From Burkholderiaceae bacterium (GTDB lineage Bacteria; Pseudomonadota; Gammaproteobacteria; Burkholderiales; Burkholderiaceae): a stretch of 9,907 nucleotides of DNA. The stretch lies in contig JAKONL010000589.1 of NCBI GenBank assembly GCA_022701965.1, forward strand, positions 1 to 9,907, in the 5' to 3' direction. Numbering within the stretch: position 1 is the first letter of the stretch; each line of letters begins with the position of its first letter. The translations under genes and the position numbers were made by a program. Of this stretch, positions 7,680 through 9,907 are shown piece by piece. The notes below the pieces were generated by a model. That model saw only the letters and a program-made list of their open reading frames with translations. It did not search any database and was not told the DNA's origin.

Positions 7680-8018
7680 TTACTTGATCGCGCCCTTGGG
7701 CAGGACCTGGATCACCGACGTGCGCTGGACCTTGATTTCCACGCCGTTAGCGATCTCCAGGCCCAGGTACTGGTCGCCCAGCGACGTGATGCGACCCAGC
7801 ATGCCGCCGGAGGTGGCGACCTCGTCGCCCTTGGCCAGGGCCTCGATCATGGCGCGTGCTTCCTTCTGGCGCTTCATCTGCGGCCGGATCATGACGAAGT
7901 ACAGCACCACGAACATGAGCACCAGCGGCAGCATGCCGCCAAGCGACGACATGAGATCGCCACCCGTCGACGTGGCGGCGGCCGGTGCGGCCTGGGCGAA
8001 AGCAGAGGAAATGAACAA
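7680..8018 (-). CDS. yajC: Sec translocon accessory protein YajC
   Basis: YajC is a small inner-membrane protein that joins SecD and SecF in the accessory translocase complex. The 112-residue product has the family layout: a short N-terminus (MFISSAFAQ), an Ala/Ser/Thr/Gly-rich stretch, one membrane helix (about 27-44), the adjoining motif RPQMKRQKE (45-53), then a cytoplasmic beta-rich domain with ALAKGDEVATSGGMLGRI (60-77). I chose the TTG at 8018-8016 as start: it gives the usual length of about 110 and the typical FISSAFAQ N-terminus, and GGAGA lies 6 nt upstream. The frame stays open to 8426, but the extra ~136 residues are Arg/Ser/Pro-rich and unlike the family, so longer calls are likely overextended. 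It is first in yajC-secD-secF; the common upstream partner tgt is not adjacent here. Confidence 0.94.
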   Translation of the reverse strand: MFISSAFAQAAPAAATSTGGDLMSSLGGMLPLVLMFVVLYFVMIRPQMKRQKEARAMIEALAKGDEVATSGGMLGRITSLGDQYLGLEIANGVEIKVQRTSVIQVLPKGAIK

Positions 8019-8024
8019 GAGATG

Positions 8025-8029
8025 TCTCC
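8025..8029 (-). promoter_or_regulatory. yajC ribosome binding site that fixes a TTG start
   Basis: Minus-strand GGAGA sits 6 nt before the TTG at 8018. No ATG or GTG in the yajC frame near the family N-terminus competes with it, so this site decides the start. Confidence 0.7.
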
Positions 8030-8061
8030 AGCAGAAGAGAGAAGTGGACGCGGGACGAAGG

Positions 8062-8089
8062 GTCCGTGCGATGCATCCGCTGCACGGAC
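8062..8089. promoter_or_regulatory. 8-bp hairpin in the yajC leader
   Basis: GTCCGTGC (8062-8069) and GCACGGAC (8082-8089) form a perfect 8-bp stem with a 12-nt loop that itself contains the palindrome GATGCATC (8070-8077). It lies 43 nt upstream of the yajC start, between the start and the candidate -10 box, so it would be in the 5' untranslated RNA of the sec operon. There is no T tract on either side, so it is unlikely to be an intrinsic terminator. It may be a stability or translation-control hairpin, or a dyad bound by a regulator. Confidence 0.45.
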
Positions 8090-8133
8090 GGGGAGCATCG
8101 ACGCCCGACCGTCGCCGCGCGCGGCAACCGGCC

Positions 8134-8139
8134 ATTGTA
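8134..8139 (-). promoter_or_regulatory. Candidate -10 box for the yajC-secD-secF operon
   Basis: The minus strand reads TACAAT at 8139-8134, one mismatch from TATAAT, inside otherwise GC-rich DNA. It would start transcription near 8127 and give a leader of about 110 nt containing the 8062-8089 hairpin. No good -35 hexamer is visible at 15-18 bp, so this may be a weak or activated promoter. Inference from motif and position only. Confidence 0.35.
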
Positions 8140-8250
8140 TTCGTCGCCTCCGGCGAAGGCAGCGAGTAAGCCGGCTGGAAATCTAGGGATTCCTCTGGAA
8201 CATGCGCACCGATGGATGCAGGTTCGACGGCTTCGCGCCGGAATATAAAA

Positions 8251-8346
8251 ATGTTGCGAGGTGCCCCGTCGCGAATGAGGAGGGAGGAGGAGGAGAGTCG
8301 CTCCGGGATTTCGATCGAACGATGGGTCCGAAAGACCTCGCAACAT
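8251..8346. repeat. Perfect 12-bp inverted repeat with arms 72 nt apart
   Basis: ATGTTGCGAGGT at 8251-8262 is exactly complementary to ACCTCGCAACAT at 8335-8346. Read on the minus strand, the closing arm runs straight into TTTTTATATT (8251-8242), so the layout is stem, 72-nt interior, stem, T-rich tract. The interior contains a purine run (8277-8297) and the palindrome TTCGATCGAA (8310-8319). Outside each arm, after one base, lies TAAA (8246-8249 and 8348-8351), which could be chance or a short target duplication. It could be a minus-strand structured RNA or terminator, a tiny inverted-repeat element, or a paired operator. The repeat is certain; the role is open. Confidence 0.75.
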
Positions 8347-8426
8347 GTAAACCGTGAGGATGTCGTGCATCCAGGCCGATATGAGCGCTGCTTCCGAATC
8401 GCGGTTCCCGGCCGAAAACCCCTCAT

Positions 8427-8453
8427 TTGTGTCGAATTGATTCGGCGTAGAAC
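8427..8453 (+). promoter_or_regulatory. Weak candidate promoter for the diiron-protein gene
   Basis: TTGTGT (8427-8432) and TAGAAC (8448-8453) are separated by 15 bp and precede the rightward gene by about 170 bp. The spacing is short of the optimum and both hexamers are imperfect, so this is only a suggestion. The bases between contain GAATTGATTC, a near-palindrome that might bind a regulator. Confidence 0.25.
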
Positions 8454-8625
8454 ATCGGCATGTCCCTCCGGAGCACGGGAAAAGCCGCCCTCCAGGGCTC
8501 AAAGCGAATTAGGCTGACGCTCAACCAGCAGCCCCGGTCGTCCGCGAACCTTTCAACCAGGGTCATATTTGGAGTTCACAATTCGTTCCGACGTGGCGGA
8601 GAATCGCCAGCCCAAGAAAGACGCC

Positions 8626-9483
8626 ATGCTCTACCCCGAACTTTTCAGACAACTCGAATCCGTCCGCTGGGACATGGACAAGGACATCCCGTGGCAGTCC
8701 TTCGACGGCACGAAGCTGTCGGACGAACAGGCGCAGACGATCAAGATGAACGCCATCACCGAGTGGGCCGCGCTGCCCGCCACGGAGATGTTTCTGCGGG
8801 ACAACCGCCACGACAGCGATTTCTCGGCCTTCATGTCGATCTGGTTCTTCGAGGAGCAGAAGCATTCGCTGGTGCTCATGGAGTACCTCAAGCGCTACAG
8901 CCCGCAGCACGTGCCGACCGAGCAGGAACTGCACGAGATCCGTTTCGACTTCGATCCGGCGCCGCCGCTCGAGACGCTGATGCTGCATTTCTGCGGCGAG
9001 ATCCGCCTGAACCACTGGTATCGCCGCGCGGCCGAATGGCACACCGAGCCGGTCATCAAGCACATCTACACCACGCTGAGCCAGGACGAGGCCCGCCACG
9101 GCGGCGCCTACCTGCGCTACATGAAGCGCGCGATGGAGAAGTTCGGCGACGAGGCGCGCGCCGCGTTCACCAAGGTCGGCGTGCTCATGGCTAGCGCCCG
9201 GCGCACGGCCCAGGCACTGCACCCGACGAACCTGCACGTGAGCAAGGCGCATTTCCCGAACGACACGATCCAGAGCCGCATGCCCGACCCGGACTGGCTC
9301 GAACACTGGCTGGATCACCAGATCAAGTTCGACGCGGCCTGGGAAACCAAGGTCGGCGAGCGCATCCTGCACAACCTGAGCCTGCTGATGGACCGCAGCT
9401 TCAAGTCGGTGCAGGAGCTCAACCGCTACCGCAAGGAACTCGCATCCTCGCTCGGCCCCAAGCCGGAATACCAGGGCGCCTGA
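8626..9483 (+). CDS. Ferritin-like diiron protein, acyl-ACP desaturase type
   Basis: A 285-residue helical, soluble protein with a carboxylate-bridged diiron pattern: a Glu in ITEWAALPATE (E46 or E54), EEQKH (76-80, giving E77 and H80), Glu125 in CGEIRLNHWYRR, and DEARH (154-158, giving E155 and H158). The order E, ExxH, E, ExxH and the spacing resemble acyl-ACP desaturases (fatty acid desaturase type 2) and related ferritin-like oxidases. A likely chemistry is O2-dependent desaturation or oxidation, but the substrate cannot be read from sequence. I start it at ATG 8626, matching the N-terminus MLYPELFRQLE that I recall for relatives. In-frame TTG 8569 (AGGG 6 nt upstream) would add 19 residues. 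It stands alone, and 24 bp separate it from the convergent rlpA-like gene. Confidence 0.85.
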   Translation: MLYPELFRQLESVRWDMDKDIPWQSFDGTKLSDEQAQTIKMNAITEWAALPATEMFLRDNRHDSDFSAFMSIWFFEEQKHSLVLMEYLKRYSPQHVPTEQELHEIRFDFDPAPPLETLMLHFCGEIRLNHWYRRAAEWHTEPVIKHIYTTLSQDEARHGGAYLRYMKRAMEKFGDEARAAFTKVGVLMASARRTAQALHPTNLHVSKAHFPNDTIQSRMPDPDWLEHWLDHQIKFDAAWETKVGERILHNLSLLMDRSFKSVQELNRYRKELASSLGPKPEYQGA

Positions 9484-9488
9484 TCGAT

Positions 9489-9504
9489 CCGGGTACGCGC
9501 CCGG
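9489..9504. terminator. Possible bidirectional hairpin between convergent genes
   Basis: CCGGG (9489-9493), a 6-nt loop, and CCCGG (9500-9504) form a 5-bp GC stem filling the 24-bp gap between the two convergent stop codons. It could slow RNA polymerase from both sides, but there is no T tract in either direction, so termination may instead be Rho-dependent. Confidence 0.3.
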
Positions 9505-9507
9505 TCG

Positions 9508-9907
9508 TCAGCGGCGCTCGACAACCATCGGCGCGATGCCGAGCGTCTCGCGCACTTGGGATACGGCGCCGATCGCCGCATCGCGCGACGGAAACGGTCC
9601 GGCCTGCAGACGGTTGGTACCGCTCTCGCTGAAGACCCGCAGCTGCGACGCGAGCGACGGCAGGCCGCTCGCCGCCCTGGCCCTGAGGCCTTCCGCGCCT
9701 TCGCGCTCGCGGAAAGCCCCGAGTTGCACCCAGAAACCCGCGACGCTCTCTGACGGCACTGGCAATCCGGACGCCGCAGCGGCGGACGCAGCCGCGCCCG
9801 AGGACGCCGGATTCACCAACGCCGCGTCGGCCCAGGGATCGTCTCTGGCGCCCGGGGAACGCGCTGTGCCGGACGTCGACGCGGTCGCGGACGCGGCCAT
9901 CGGCGGC
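9508..9907 (-). CDS. rlpA: RlpA-like septal lytic transglycosylase, C-terminal SPOR part (5' truncated by window)
   Basis: The minus-strand frame is open through the right edge and ends at a TGA (9508-9510), so only the C-terminal ~132 residues are seen. They comprise a low-complexity Ala/Ser/Pro linker (first ~55 residues) and a SPOR domain with GFWVQLGAFREREGAEGLRA, an LRVFSES segment, then RLQAGPFPSRDAAIGA and the C-terminus IAPMVVERR. SPOR domains bind denuded peptidoglycan at the division septum. A SPOR tail after a long linker, ending in VVERR, fits RlpA, a cell-envelope lytic transglycosylase of the septal ring. The catalytic double-psi barrel would lie right of the window, so other SPOR proteins are possible. 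An internal ATG at 9900-9898 is in the linker and is not the true start. Confidence 0.75.
   Translation of the reverse strand, partial: PPMAASATASTSGTARSPGARDDPWADAALVNPASSGAAASAAAASGLPVPSESVAGFWVQLGAFREREGAEGLRARAASGLPSLASQLRVFSESGTNRLQAGPFPSRDAAIGAVSQVRETLGIAPMVVERR

Larger units (their letters stand above)
8140..8625. other. Gene-poor intergenic region upstream of the diiron protein
   Basis: I find no convincing protein gene in this stretch. Short open frames exist (for example 8212-8517, plus strand, about 100 codons), but they lack a ribosome site and any family resemblance. The region is less GC-rich in places, notably AATATAAAAA at 8242-8251. It contains the 12-bp inverted repeat, a purine run, a small GGATG/CATCC hairpin (8357-8371) and a possible promoter for the rightward gene. 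Confidence 0.6.

Noticed and set aside
7889..8098. A possible leader peptide overlapping the yajC start that might act as an export-sensing arrest peptide
   Set aside because: It lacks a signal-sequence-like hydrophobic N-terminus and a ribosome site, and its later part is only the out-of-frame yajC sequence.
8176..8194. An imperfect palindrome around GGAAATC-TAG-GGATTCC as a regulator site
   Set aside because: The arms do not match perfectly and no known operator consensus is recognisable; too weak to list.
8212..8517. An open frame of about 100 codons on the plus strand in the intergenic region
   Set aside because: There is no ribosome site at its start, no family resemblance, and it runs through the inverted repeat and purine run; codon choice does not look like the neighbouring genes.
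8460..9194. A plus-strand frame starting at an ATG placed six bases after TAGAAC, resembling a leaderless start
   Set aside because: Most of it is an out-of-frame overlap of the diiron gene and turns into Arg/His-rich shadow sequence; the spacing is noted only as promoter evidence.

Overview
The window looks like chromosomal housekeeping DNA from a high-GC betaproteobacterium. Burkholderiales, probably Comamonadaceae (Variovorax/Acidovorax/Ramlibacter-like), is the best guess. This rests on GC-rich third codon positions, the LysM-protein / dprA / smg gene order, a DUF1631 protein of the Burkholderiales type, and an intergenic C5/G5 hairpin repeat that I recall from Comamonadaceae genomes. No tRNA, rRNA, CRISPR array, insertion sequence or phage gene is visible.

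Layout. (1) Bases 1-2170, plus strand: the 3' end of a LysM-type secreted protein, then dprA 2 bp later (ssDNA/RecA loader for transformation), then smg (DUF494) 40 bp further on. smg has a -10-like box placed so that its transcript could begin at the A of its ATG. (2) Bases 2198-8018, minus strand, read right to left: yajC, secD, secF and a DUF1631 protein. The first three make the SecDF-YajC accessory complex of the Sec translocase; DUF1631 follows secF after 73 bp and may be co-transcribed. A probable dispersed hairpin repeat sits between yajC and secD. (3) Bases 8019-8625: about 600 bp without a convincing gene. It holds the yajC leader with an 8-bp hairpin, a perfect 12-bp inverted repeat with arms 72 nt apart that ends in a T-rich tract on the minus strand, a 21-nt purine run inside that repeat, and a possible promoter for the gene to the right. 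(4) Bases 8626-9483, plus strand: a ferritin-like/acyl-ACP-desaturase-type diiron protein. (5) Bases 9508-9907, minus strand: the SPOR-domain C-terminus of an RlpA-like septal lytic transglycosylase, cut by the window edge and convergent with (4).

How it fits together: the central operon supports late steps of protein export using the proton gradient, and the flanking genes serve DNA uptake/recombination, the envelope (LysM, RlpA) and possibly lipid or oxygen chemistry (diiron protein). I see no evident new multi-gene system. The least explained parts are the structured 8251-8346 element, the dispersed repeat inside the sec operon, the apparent leaderless start of smg, and the DUF1631 gene with an anti-Shine-Dalgarno-like leader.
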